From assembly GCA_019096065.1 (NCBI GenBank), contig JAGUCH010000001.1, positions 13,020,001 to 13,084,000 on the forward strand: a stretch of DNA of 64,000 bases, written 5' to 3'. The translations under genes were made by a program, and so were the position numbers. This document shows, piece after piece, positions 11,743-22,900 of the stretch. Below the pieces are notes generated by a model. That model was not told the origin of the DNA. It did no database searches and worked only from the letters and a program-made list of their open reading frames with translations. The stretch is from Paracyclopina nana. Lineage: Eukaryota; Arthropoda; Copepoda; Cyclopoida; Cyclopettidae. Each line of letters begins with the position of its first letter. The first letter of the stretch is position 1.

Positions 11743-12088
11743 TTTCAAGCATGATATGTAGTAGAGGCTTATTATTGCTAAGGTATCGTCCATTTCTCAT
11801 ATTCTATATGTTAATCGACAGAAGCTTCGTTGAAAGAAATCTTTTTTAAAAAAATCGTAATGTAATCAATGTCTCTATATTTTCTCTATAATCTCTCAAA
11901 TTTTGAGTTTTAGTCAATTAATTATAGGGTATTGAATATGATCAGCAAATTTTTAAAAAAATGATTATATTTGTATCTATTTTTATGTAAATCATTAAAA
12001 ATTAGCAAGGCGTAACGTTAAAACTTATTGTAATTTGTTAAAAACCATAATAATGATGTGCAACAATAAGTTCGTAGTGATCAGTTTT

Positions 12089-12173
12089 CATTGGTTGATA
12101 TTGTCACGTGATCGAGCGTTTGGAGAAGACGCCTTATTTGCTGTGCTATGATTGGCTGTCGCTGGAGCCGACC
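12089..12173 (+). repeat. Right direct repeat upstream of gene B
   Basis: Second copy of the 4921-5013 repeat, same orientation, identical over GCTATGATTGGCTGTCGCTG and GAGCCGACC and over CACGTGATCGAGC. It lies after gene A and 340 bp before the TATA box of gene B, fitting either a promoter module or the right edge of a 7.25-kb duplicated or mobile unit. Confidence 0.85.
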
Positions 12174-12512
12174 AGTGTCTTCGTTTATGAGCTGAACGCA
12201 TCGTTGCACTATTAAATGAATTAATTGGCATCTATTAATTAAAAAACAATTAATCTAATAAAACAATAACTATTGCCAATTTATCCTAACATTACTAACA
12301 TTACTTCTGTATTTGATACTTATGTAACTTTACTGTTTCTCGTATTTTTCTATAAACAATTTTTATCGTATTCCCCATGCATGAAGTATTTTTAGTTTCT
12401 TATTATTTTCTTGTTGTAGCGCGTCACATTTACTTTAATTTTGCTATTTATATTATTAAATAATCCAATATAGAGCTCGCGCATTAGGTGAGGTTGGGTG
12501 ACATCTCAGCCA

Positions 12513-12520
12513 TATATAAA
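12513..12520 (+). promoter_or_regulatory. TATA box of gene B
   Basis: TATATAAA 162 bp upstream of the gene B start codon; the transcribed leader between them shows no open frame that joins the gene. Confidence 0.55.
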
Positions 12521-12681
12521 TTGCGTATTTTACGGTTGCTCATTGCCGCCAACAGCTGCCAGATAAATTCTACTGCCGTAATCCGCCAAACTAGCCGCAA
12601 TACATCAGCAAACATTCTCAGTAAATTTCTCAGCAAAAATAACAAAACGTGCGTTTTCAAGAAGCAAATTTCATAGAGACG

Positions 12682-13812
12682 ATGGCGAACAAAAAGACGA
12701 AAAGATTCGTCACATTAGCAGAGAAATTAGGAGTAATCGTACCTTTGTGTGAAGAGACGTGTCACCTCCCAAAGGATGAAGCTGCCAAGAGGCCAAGAAT
12801 TGGAAACTTCAACCGGTTGATCATCTTTAATCCGTTCTTGAAGAAAGACAGGATGTTCTGTCAAGGATTTGACTATTTCTGCGATGTCACTGACCGAAAC
12901 TTGTTTCAACTTTTCAACTTCAATCCCCGCAAAGAATTAGCCGATGACAACCGAAAAAAGGGACATTCCGTTCTCCATAAGCGAGAACAAGAGGAGTTTT
13001 TTGTCTTTGCGCGCATTGAGGATGGTGAGTGCTAATAATTTGAAAACGTATTGTTAACGTCTGATCAAGCATATCCTCATATTTTAGCCGTTTCTGTATC
13101 TCGGGTCAATCGAATCCTCTCATTTTTGAACGCTCATTTTGAGTCGTGCGTCTCGGATAATGATCGCCGTGGATTGTATATGGAAATGGTCGATAACTAT
13201 TCCGAAAAGTTGATGGCCTACTACACTTATCCACCCAAAGATCCTCAAACAAAAGAGTTCTATTTTCACTCTCGCAAATTGGCTTTGCGTACACGCTTGG
13301 TTGTAACTCTTTCGTCCAATAGTGAGGTAATATCAATAAGTTTGTGATAGTTTGTATAATTTGTTGAAATGATATTTGTTAAATAGACTGAAGTTGCGCA
13401 AAATGAGCCAGCCATTGCAGCAACTGGTCATGGCAAGGATCTACCAAATGGCCTCGTGGATGCAATTGCTAACAAAATCACACCATTGATCGAAAATTAC
13501 TACATTGAGCGTCAAAGCAGGATCGAAGACCTACTTAAAACGATCCATGGTGATGTCAGAGTCATTAGTGGCTCTATTGAGAGCGTCAAAGTTGATAATT
13601 TGGAGACGTTGCAAACTATGACTGAATGTTTCGAAAAAGTAAAAGATACTTTTGAGACTTTGTACACAGTCAAAGCTGAAAACAACAACATCGCTAATGA
13701 CACTACGGCAATTTTGGATACCTGCAAGGCGCTAGCTGATGCTATTGTAACGGTTGGTCAACACGTTGTTGACATCAGGGCAGCCATGAGGGCTAACGGT
13801 CAAATCCCCTAA
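12682..13812 (+). CDS. Gene B, short paralogue of genes A and C
   Basis: Three exons (12682-13024, 13088-13326, 13387-13812) give 335 residues. The first two introns have the same phases (1, then 0) and positions as in A and C. Module 1 is conserved (FNRLIIFNPF, CDVTDRNLFQLFNFNPRKEL, FFVFARIED) although the G-K-T of the motif in A and C is replaced. Module 2 is conserved (YSEKLMAYYTYPPKDP then EFYFH). The last exon is a predicted coiled coil and then stops, so the large C-terminal modules 3 and 4 are absent. It has its own TATA box and a poly(A) signal 51 bp after the stop, so it looks like a complete short gene, perhaps a partner or competitor of the long forms through its coiled coil (inference). 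Confidence 0.82.
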
Positions 13813-13863
13813 CTACAACCATTCATTAGCGATACTTTTCTATCACTATGTACGTCATTGATG

Positions 13864-13869
13864 AATAAA
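13864..13869 (+). terminator. Poly(A) signal of gene B
   Basis: AATAAA 51 bp after the stop codon. Confidence 0.55.
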
Positions 13870-14086
13870 ATCAATAATCACGTCAGAATTTAAAAAATGA
13901 CTTTGCGTTCATTTTTCAGTTAATATTGAGTAATTATTCTTAAAATATAGAGGCTTAACTGTTACAATCTTGTTTTTAAAAAATAGATCGTTAATTACGA
14001 TGTCTCTGCTTATACTGAGATAGATTTTAAATTTTCTCATTACGTACGGTCAGCTGCAAAATTAGATACAAGTACAACCACGTGGC

Positions 14087-16998
14087 ATGATGAAACGTTC
14101 CAAGAAAGGCTCAATTTTTGAGGATGACCTTCCACCAATTGAGCCTCATCAACCGAGTGATGTCATTGGCGAAGAGTTGACGATTGTTGCCGGCGTTGAG
14201 GTCCCAGAATCGGAAAGTACTGCTCATTTAGACTTGAACAAATCGGTTACTCTTCCAAAAAGCGGAGCAAATTATGATCGCATCTGCCTTTTCGATCCAA
14301 ACAAGAAAAGGGATAAGTTATTCATCCGCTACATTACTCACCGTTGCGATATTTCTGGGAAAACATTCTCTGAAATTTTTGGATTCAAACCAAACAAGAC
14401 TCTCAAGAATTCATCAAGATTGAAACCATGCCTTGTACATGATGGCACTGATTTTGCGACAACGTACATCTACTTTAGGATTGAAGATCGTAAGCTCTAT
14501 TTTTCACCAATTTTTTTTCATTTATTGACATGTTATTGATTTTTTTTAGGAGTTACCGAAGGCCGTTTGGCGAGTGTTCTTGAATACCAGAACAATCTCT
14601 TTCGAAAATTGAAGACGCTTCTCCAATTCCAAAGGATGTATTCTCAAATGGTGTCGACATACCCAGAGAAGTTGATGATGGACTTCACTTTTCCACCCAT
14701 TGATTTGAAGACGGGAAAGCATATCTTCCATAATTGGTCTGGACAGAATTTGAGAAGCAAGCCTGTGTCAATGCCAATGACATCTGATAGCGATGCGACT
14801 GCTAAGGCAAAAAAACTACCAAAGGTTATTTGATCAATTTTTATCTTAGTTTGCAAGCAATTGAAGCATAATTTATATCTAGGACATTCCAATCATTGAT
14901 GATAGTGATGATCAAGTAGACGACGTCGGACATGATATCGCTAACCTCAAACGAAAGAGGGATGGACTAAAGAGAGGAGCGCGTGGCAAACGGCCTGAAA
15001 ATTTGGAAGAATCTGATCAGTCTGATAGTGAATCAGGTATCAGTGACATTTTGCCTCCAAATGAGATTGTTAAACGCACGAGTAACAATGCCAACGTGGG
15101 AGGAATTGTCACAAATGATGATGAGATGTCTCAAGATAGACGTAATCCTCAATTTGAAAGTGTTCTCACTCGTGAATGGCTTGCTAAGCTACAGCAGAGC
15201 ATATTTGAAAAAATTGATGATGCGAAGGCTGAAATCATTGAGCACATTTCGATTGTTGCTAATGGAAATGGTGACATCAAGCAACTTTGCGAGAAGATAA
15301 ATGAGAGTTCTGCTTCATCTTCCAAATGGATTAAAGCTGCTGTTTCAATTAAACCGGTAATTAAAACTGATTAATGATTAAAAATTGCTAATTCGTATAC
15401 TTAACTTAGCGAAAAGTTGAGGAGCAACAAGAGATACTGAAGACAAACAAGGCCATTCTTGAGCAGACTTCAGTCATGAAAGAGCAAATGTCTTTGCTCC
15501 GTACACTTCCTGTTGAGAAAGAATCGCTTGCCAGGCAAATTGTAATGCGACATTTGCCAGTTGATCGAGTCACCATTGGGCATGATTATTTTTTTGCTTG
15601 TGATGTCGTAATTCAAGTTCTTCAAACTGCCATCAAGCCACGCATTGACAAGATTGACTATCCTCAATTGAAGAGCAAGATGGGTGGATTCATCAATTGA
15701 ATCTTGTTCACAAACAATGCGAGGGCGCATTTAATTCTCGGTGAAAAAGTCACGTAAGTCAATATTTTCTCAATAAGACGAATATATATTTAAAATATTT
15801 TTAATTTATAGAGGCATTCACAACAAGATCTGGTTCAAGAGGGGTTTTCCGAATGGGTGCATAAAACTTGCAGAGGAGGTGGTGACGTCGTATTTACTGA
15901 GACGGAAAGTGGATGAACCTTATGTCAAAAAGACTTCGATTCAAGACATCAAGAATCGTATGGGCGATGCGCTAAGTGGTGATCGCCAAAGATTCATCGA
16001 TGATGTTTGCAAGAAAGCGTCGTCTGGCAAAGAGGCAATGAAAGCGTTGTACTTGGAAGCCTACTGGTTCTGGAAGAATAATCGTGTAAGTGAATTTGAA
16101 TTTATTGTTTTTGTTACCTAAATTAATCGATTTTTATTATTATTAGCATGCCAACATGGATCCATCCATGACATATGATCAGTTTTTCGACACTACCAAA
16201 GATATTACCGCATTGAGTGTCAAGCTTCAGTCGGACAAAGATGACGAAGGCAGCATTGGCGACCAAAATTTGTCAATTGACGATTTCCCGAAGTACAAAC
16301 ATTTGTTAGTGAATGCGAAGAAGGGTGCTGGTGAACAGATCAATGGATTAAAGGATGCCACGAAAATCATCGCTGCTGTTTGCTTGGCTTTGGACAAGAA
16401 CCCTGACACGGTACTTTTCAACACAATTGATGGGGTGATGAAGGTATATATTGACTATAATTTATCAATAATATCTAAAAACCTAATCATAAATTTAATT
16501 GCAGCCAAAACAAAAATACTTGGAATGCTTAGCAACATGCGAAGACGTGGTTGAATCCATTCGTGAATGGAGGACTAAGGATGCATTGCGTAGTGTAATG
16601 ACACCATCAAAGGACACGACAATCGTTGAAGGATCTGAAGATGACTTTGAATCAGAAGCGGAAACAAAGAGAAGAGCCATTAAAAGAAGACGGGAGGAAA
16701 TCCCATTTGAGGAAGATGTGAGACCGGCTAGACCATCAGCAAGGTCTGTAAAAATGTCGTTATTGAGCCAGCAAGTACCAAAGAAGACCAATCAATTGCC
16801 AAAGAAGTGCCAATCGCAACAGCCATTTATTCGTGTTGAAAATGATGATATTCCAGAGTCAACTGATGAAAAGCAACAGAAATGCTCCTCAGATTCTCGA
16901 GTAAATCAATATTCACATTAGAAAATTAAAAAATCTAAATATTGTTCTAATTTTAGAGTGCAACGCGTGAAAACTCCTCATCTGATGATGAAAATTGA
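14087..16998 (+). CDS. Gene C, long paralogue with an in-frame TGA
   Basis: Eight exons (14087-14489, 14550-14824, 14883-15356, 15410-15753, 15812-16085, 16147-16443, 16505-16900, 16957-16998) give 835 codons including the stop. Exons 4 and 5 are exactly as long as in gene A (344 and 274 nt) and all shared introns keep their phases. Conserved blocks: YDRICLFDP, CDISGKTFSEIFGFKP, YPEKLMMDFTFPPIDL, HLPVDRVTIGHDYFFACDVV, WFKRGFPNGCIKL, DPSMTYDQF, IIAAVCLALDKNPDT. A TGA at 15698-15700 (codon 481) interrupts the frame where gene A has a sense codon, while the downstream 354 codons stay open and well spliced. The mutation must be recent, or the codon is bypassed, or only a truncated gene-B-like product is made. 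The Ser/Asp-rich tail mirrors gene A. Confidence 0.8.
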
Positions 16999-17544
16999 AG
17001 AGGCAATGGGCGTTTCCTGGATTAACATGTATTTGTACTATTTTTGATGAAAAATTATTCCAATCTGAAATCATTTGATATGCAATGATAAACTGGAAAT
17101 ATATGCCTCATTTTTGTAAAAAAAACCGACTTATTATTGTATTCTTTATGTAGACGAATTCAATATTTTAGAAACTACGAAGTGTATATTTGAAAATATA
17201 CAGAAATGCATTTAAAATAAAAATTATAATATAATTTAATTCACAATTCAAAAATTAAAAAAAACACGAAAAAAAATGACATTAATGGAATTTAGAAAAT
17301 GCCGAAAAAATGCTTATGAAAATAAGGAATTCAATTAAATATGATATGAGAGAAAAATAAAAATAAAATAGAAATAATTTACATTAACATAGCATATAAA
17401 TGTATTTTTAATTATATTTAACTTGTACATATATAGAAAAAAATGTAAAATAGTTATATTTATAACTATCTTTAGTTACATTTATTGACATAATATACTT
17501 AATAAATAGACATTTGTAGATTCGTAGTTTGAAAAAAAAATTGA
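16999..17544. other. AT-rich spacer between gene C and giant element
   Basis: Long A and T runs with no coding signal. It ends where the terminal inverted repeat starts. Confidence 0.6.
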
Positions 17545-17850
17545 AAAAGGGGCTGGCAAATGAGTCACTATGATTTGACACAAATGAGGCATTGCTTTTT
17601 TTGACTATAGGACTACCCGATTTTTTTTGCCCAGCTCTTCAGGGGCCCCATGGGAACGCCAAAATACCAACGATTTTTTCTCTACGTGCCCGGGAAGTGC
17701 CTCAAATTGAGGATTTTTATCCGCCTTGCCATCCGCCATTTCGCGAATTTTTTTTTATCCCGGAGTTTTAATTTTTCCGTCAAATTGCCGCGCGTTAATT
17801 GCTTACTGTGACGTCACGTAAGCTGAAAAAAACAAACAGCAACAGCTGCA
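17545..17850 (+). repeat. Left terminal inverted repeat
   Basis: About 300 bp matching the reverse complement of 35,815-36,117 with scattered mismatches. Landmarks: GGGGCTGGCAAATGAGTCAC, CTCTTCAGGGGCCCCATGGG, CTCTACGTGCCCGGGAAGT, GGAGTTTTAATTTTTCCGTC, TGACGTCA. Confidence 0.92.
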
Positions 17851-18179
17851 ATGTGCGCACTGCGCAGAATTTGAGAATGTCTGAGACTTTTTGGTGATAA
17901 TTACTGTAAAAAAAGAGCTAAGACAAAACCGGGCCGAATTTCCCGAGATTTTCAGGCCGGGAAAAGGAGCCAAGCATTGCCGAGGAAACGCGCAGAATTC
18001 CCGTGAAAAAGAGGCCACGATTTCTGTGAACAAAGTGCCTAATTGTCAGAATAACAAGCCCAAATGCTAAATGCCATGACCAAAGGTAAAGTTACTCTTA
18101 ATTCTTTGTTTGAAATATTCAAAAAAGGATATTTTCAGAGCTCGCTCAGTGAAGCTAAGCAAAAAAGCCAGAGCTTCCA

Positions 18180-18500
18180 TTAAAATGAGAATCGGCCGTC
18201 AAAGCAGCCTTACATTCATAGACAAGAAGCCTCGGATTCGGCCGTCAAAGCAGCCTCATATTCCTAGACAAGAAGCCTCAGATTCGGCCGTCAATGCAGC
18301 CTCAACATTCATAGTGAAAAAGCCTCGGATTCGGCCGTCAAAAAGCCTCGAATTCGGCCGTCAAAACAGCCTCGGATTCGGCTGTCAAAAAGCCTCGGAT
18401 TCGGCCGTCAAAAAGCCTCGAATTCGGCCGTCAAAGCAGCCTCAACATTCATAGTGAAAAAGCCTCGGATTCGGCCGTCAATGCAGCCTCAACATTCAGT
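18180..18500 (+). repeat. Subterminal array, GCCTCGGATTCGGCCGTCAA
   Basis: About ten imperfect copies of a roughly 20-30 bp unit built on GCCTCGGATTCGGCCGTCAA, interspersed with GCAGCCTCAACATTCA. The same motif recurs at 27,120-27,700 in this orientation and inverted at 29,613-29,810 and 32,940-35,720, as expected of subterminal transposase-binding repeats. Apparent open frames here arise from the repeat. Confidence 0.88.
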
Positions 18501-18719
18501 CAAAAAAAAGCCTTGGAAGATTGCCATGGAAACAATCCATGAGAAATTGGCTAAATTCTGGAGGAAAACGGGCCGTAATTCACAAAAAAAGGCGCCGGAA
18601 CTAAAAGGAGCCCAGATGCCAAATTCAGAGAAAAAAAAGGTAAAATTACCCTTATTTCTTTGTTTGAGATATCAAAAAAAGATATTTTCAGCGCCAGTTC
18701 TGTGTTAAAATGAAGGCGT

Positions 18720-19880
18720 GGCCAGGTATGGCTGCAAACCCTTCGACATGATACCCAGTCATCAGCCAACATTGTGGAGGCCAAGGATATTTGATGGGCC
18801 ACGCCTACGGCCTCACAAGCACCCCTCACCTCGGCTGCCTGTACTATGGAGTACAGTGGAAACGCAAGACCTTCAATATGACACGAGGGAGGGGCTGAGG
18901 CGTGGCTGCTAACCCATGAACTAGTTCACCAGACCTCAGCCAAAATTCTGATGGCCAAGGATTTTTGATGGGCCACGCCTACGGCCCCACAAGCACCCCT
19001 CACCTCGGCTGCCTGTACTATGGAGTACAGTGGAAACGCAAGACCTTCAATATGACACGAGGGAGGGGCCGAGGCGTGGCTGCTAACCCATGGACTAGTT
19101 CACCAGACCTCAGCCAAAATTCTGATGGCCAAGGATTTTTGATGGGCCACGCCTACGGCCCCACAAGCACCCCTCACCTCGGCTGCCTGTACTATGGAGT
19201 ACAGTGGAAACGCAAGACCTTCAATATGACACGAGGGAGGGGCTGAGGCGTGGCTGCTAATCCATGGACTAGTTCACCAGACCTCAGCCAAAATTCTGAT
19301 GGCCAAGGATTTTTGATGGGCCACGCCTACGGCCCCACAAGCACCCCTCACCTCGGCTGCCTGTACTATGGAGTACAGTGGAAACGCAAGACCTTCAATA
19401 TGACACGAGGGAGGGGCCGAGGCGTGGCTGCTAACCCATGGACTAGTTCACCAGACCTCAGCCAAAATTCTGATGGCCAAGGATTTTTGATGGGCCACGC
19501 CTACGGCCCCACAAGCACCCCTCACCTCGGCTGCCTGTACTATGGAGTACAGTGGAAACGCAAGACCTTCAATATGACACGAGGGAGGGGCCGAGGCGTG
19601 GCTGCTAACCCATGGACTAGTTCACCAGACCTCAGCCAAAATTCTGATGGCCAAGGATTTTTGATGGGCCACGCCTACGGCCCCACAAGCACCCCTCACC
19701 TCGGCTGCCTGTACTATGGAGTACAGTGGAAACGAAAGACCCTCAAAAGAAAAGAGGGTGTGTTGGGGGAGTGACTGCAAACCCATGGACTAGTTCACCA
19801 GACCTCAGCTAAAATTCTGATGGCCAAGGATTTTTGATGAGCCACGCCTACGGCCTCACAAGCACCCCTCACCTCAGCTG
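18720..19880 (+). repeat. 174-bp satellite, about 6.5 copies
   Basis: Units anchored on ATGGGCCACGCCTACGG start at 18,794, 18,968, 19,142, 19,316, 19,490 and 19,664, exactly 174 bp apart, with a diverged last copy (19,837). Within each unit GCCACGCCTACGGCCCC pairs with GGGGCCGAGGCGTGGC about 75 bp downstream, and CTGTACT/AGTACAG flank a 4-nt centre, giving a hairpin of about 109 bp. Because 174 is divisible by three, long repeat-derived frames stay open; I do not regard them as genes. Confidence 0.93.
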
Positions 19881-19994
19881 GCTGCTCTGTGATACCTTGG
19901 TCCTCTATTAAACTGAATTTTAAAAAAGCTGCTTTACTAGAATCTTAAAACTTTTAAGAAATCTTAAATGATGCTAATAAATATATTATGTTTA

Positions 19995-22900
19995 TCACTG
20001 TTTTTTATACAAAAACACTTGGCATTTTGAAACTCCAGCAGACATCTTTATGGGATGGCCTCCATCCACCTCAAAAAATGAGCTGTCATCAAGAACATGA
20101 GCAGTGTAGTGCCCTGAATCCAGAGAGCCTTTGTGCTCAATAGCTGACACCAGCTGGTAGCTAGCAGACTCCCCCATTGTTGGTATGGCTAGAATTCCTC
20201 CAATGTCAACAGGGGCCTCCACTTTTTGACTTTGGCCATTACTCCACAAGATCCTATTGATGGAAACTACAAGGATTGGTGTGGGATTGTTGAAGACCTT
20301 CTTCAGCTTCTCAGTGTAGGCTTGACCACAACTGCTGCATTTTCCCTGTCTTTGGTGGGAGAATGAGTCTTGTATTGCCTCCTGTAGAGTACTCATTGGG
20401 AATTCCATTGAGTAAACACCAACCACAGTAGGTTGAGAACACTGTGTGAATGATTTGCATCCACAACCTGACTTTGTGGTGACCTCTACAATTTCAGGCT
20501 GAGCAACTTCAGCCAAAAGACATCCTGGGCTTACATCATCTGGCAGCAAGGCAAAGAAGAAGTCCTCAGCTGCTTTGTACTCAGCCAAGTAGGAGTGGTC
20601 TCTTTTGAGCTCTTCAACAAAGAGTTTCAAAAGAGGCTTGTCTTCAACTGTCACACTAGTGGCAACTTGTATCCATTTTGTCATGGCAGCATTAAAGCCA
20701 TCTCTTGGCTGAGGCAGATCACTCCACCTAGTTGTCTCTGCTGCCAAGCCTGACTGTCTAATTGCCCAGAGCAAACTAACCACACCAGAGGCCAGCCAAC
20801 AAGAGGTGCTGGAGCTGTTCTTGATCTGCACAAGCCTCAAGTTGCCAACAGCATGAACTGTAATATAAATATACTGTCAAAATCAATCCTTAGAGTGACA
20901 CTTGTAAAAGGCTACTCACTTTGAGCCTGATAATTGAAGCTGTCCAGGGGCTCCTCATCAACCTCCATAGCTTCATCTGGTTGCTCTTCTTCAGATATAT
21001 CTGCTATGGATGGCTCATCATCTAGGACCAAGTGAGATGACTCTGGAGGGTCATTGACAAGGTCAAGATCATCTAGTTGAGTAGTGTCAAGGCCTTCAAT
21101 AACAGATTCTTGATCATCATAATCATCGAACCCTCCAACCATTGGATCATCATCCTCATCTGAGTCTTCTGCATCTCCTTGGCCATCAGGGAAAACCTTT
21201 ATTCAAAGAGCAGGTTTAGGCATTTGCATAACATATAAACAGTTATTTGCACCTTATTGAAAGGATGCCTTGGCTGCAGGTGGTCTGGCTTCCTAGTGTC
21301 AGTCAAGGGCATTGGGCACACAATTGGACTCTCCCACCAAGGACACAAAAGCAGTAACAGAAATGCCAAAGGATGAGCTCCTAGGCCCATCATTCTGCTG
21401 CATACATCAGGGACTCTTGCCTGGAAAGCAATGAAGTGAGATTCAAATAAACAATAAGTGCAATCAAGTACCTTGTTGGAGCATCTCCAGCCAAAGAGGG
21501 ACTGTAGCCCAGACTTGAGGTCCAGTTTTGTGTTGGGCTGGTTGGCAAAGGCAATCATGACCTCTTTTCTGTACTGCTTTGCCTTGGAACTCCTATTGGC
21601 AGATGGAAACCTTGTGTACAATATCAACAGTCCATCTTTTGGAAACTCTCCAAACTCCTCTATGTCCCAATCATCTGGGCATTCCTCCAAGAGCCTGGCC
21701 TTGATCTCTAATTTTGAGGTCTCTTCCTACAAGCTGCAATAAATTCTTCATGGCTTTTAAAGTCACCAAGGCAGTCCTCCAGCTCAGCCCTTCTTGCCAA
21801 AGTAGTATAAAAGCCAGCTCTTTTCCAGCGATAATTGCCCATGGCTTAAGAAAAAATATTATTTTTTTCAAAAGACAATTTGTAGCACATTTGATCCTAC
21901 CTAAGTCCATTATTGCAGACTTATCTTTCTCTTCTAGCACTGGAATTTTGATAGGAAAGTGATCTCTCATGGCATCAAGGTCACTCAATGGAAAAGTGGT
22001 CCAGTTCTTGTCATTTTTCCTTGGGAAGCCATCTAAAACAAGCATTGTATGTGTGATCAGTACATGTATTGTTTAACTCACCAATCTTAAATGGAAACTT
22101 CACTTTGGACTCAAAAGGATTGATGAGATTGAGCCTCTTGTCAATCAAATTAGCCAACTCTTCTTGCTCCTCCTCATTGGCAAATTTCACATGAAACTTG
22201 GCATGGCTCTGGTTGTATGCTCCAATGCTGCACCCATATAGGATCTGGAGCTTAGATATAGCAGCATACTCCTGGTTCAGCCTAGGCAAAAATGGTTTAT
22301 GTCTCACAGTTTCTAATGGAGCTTATGTTCTTACCCAAGCTTTTTGGCCATTGGAGAACCAATTGGTTCAAGAAAGTGGTATTGAAGAGGAGTTGTCCAT
22401 ATTTTGTCCTGTTTTATGGCAGCATGAGCCATTTCAACACCTTACAAAGAAAGAAAAGAAACATTAGGTTACAGAAGTTGAAAATCTAGTTGATTCACCT
22501 TTTCTCAAAGTGCCAACCAAACACTTGTGGTTTAAGATCTTGTCTCAAGGCCATCCAGCCCTTTCGTGCTGACTGGTTCAATCTTTTTGGTTGCACCTGA
22601 GAAAATAAAAAAAATGACATACATGCCATAAGAAGGTGCTAAAAGTAACTCACTGTTAAACTGCATTATTTCTTCAGGGTCAGGGCCAAGAGGAGCAATG
22701 AAGACAGCACCAGACTTGAGGCAGTAATCCTTCAGAGTTACTAGATTGCTCATATCAAGGTTGTGGGGCACAAAATCATAGCCCTTGTCCACAATGACAA
22801 GTGCAAAATGCTTTTCAGTACCCTTGAGGATGTTGATCATGCCCAAGTCCAATTTGCAGCCAGCCTGTTGAGCCTTGATCTCATCACTGATTATTTTGCC

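Noticed and set aside
18965-19774. Open frames across the 174-bp satellite
   Set aside because: Period of 58 codons and near-identical copies; the hairpin structure explains the conservation better than coding.
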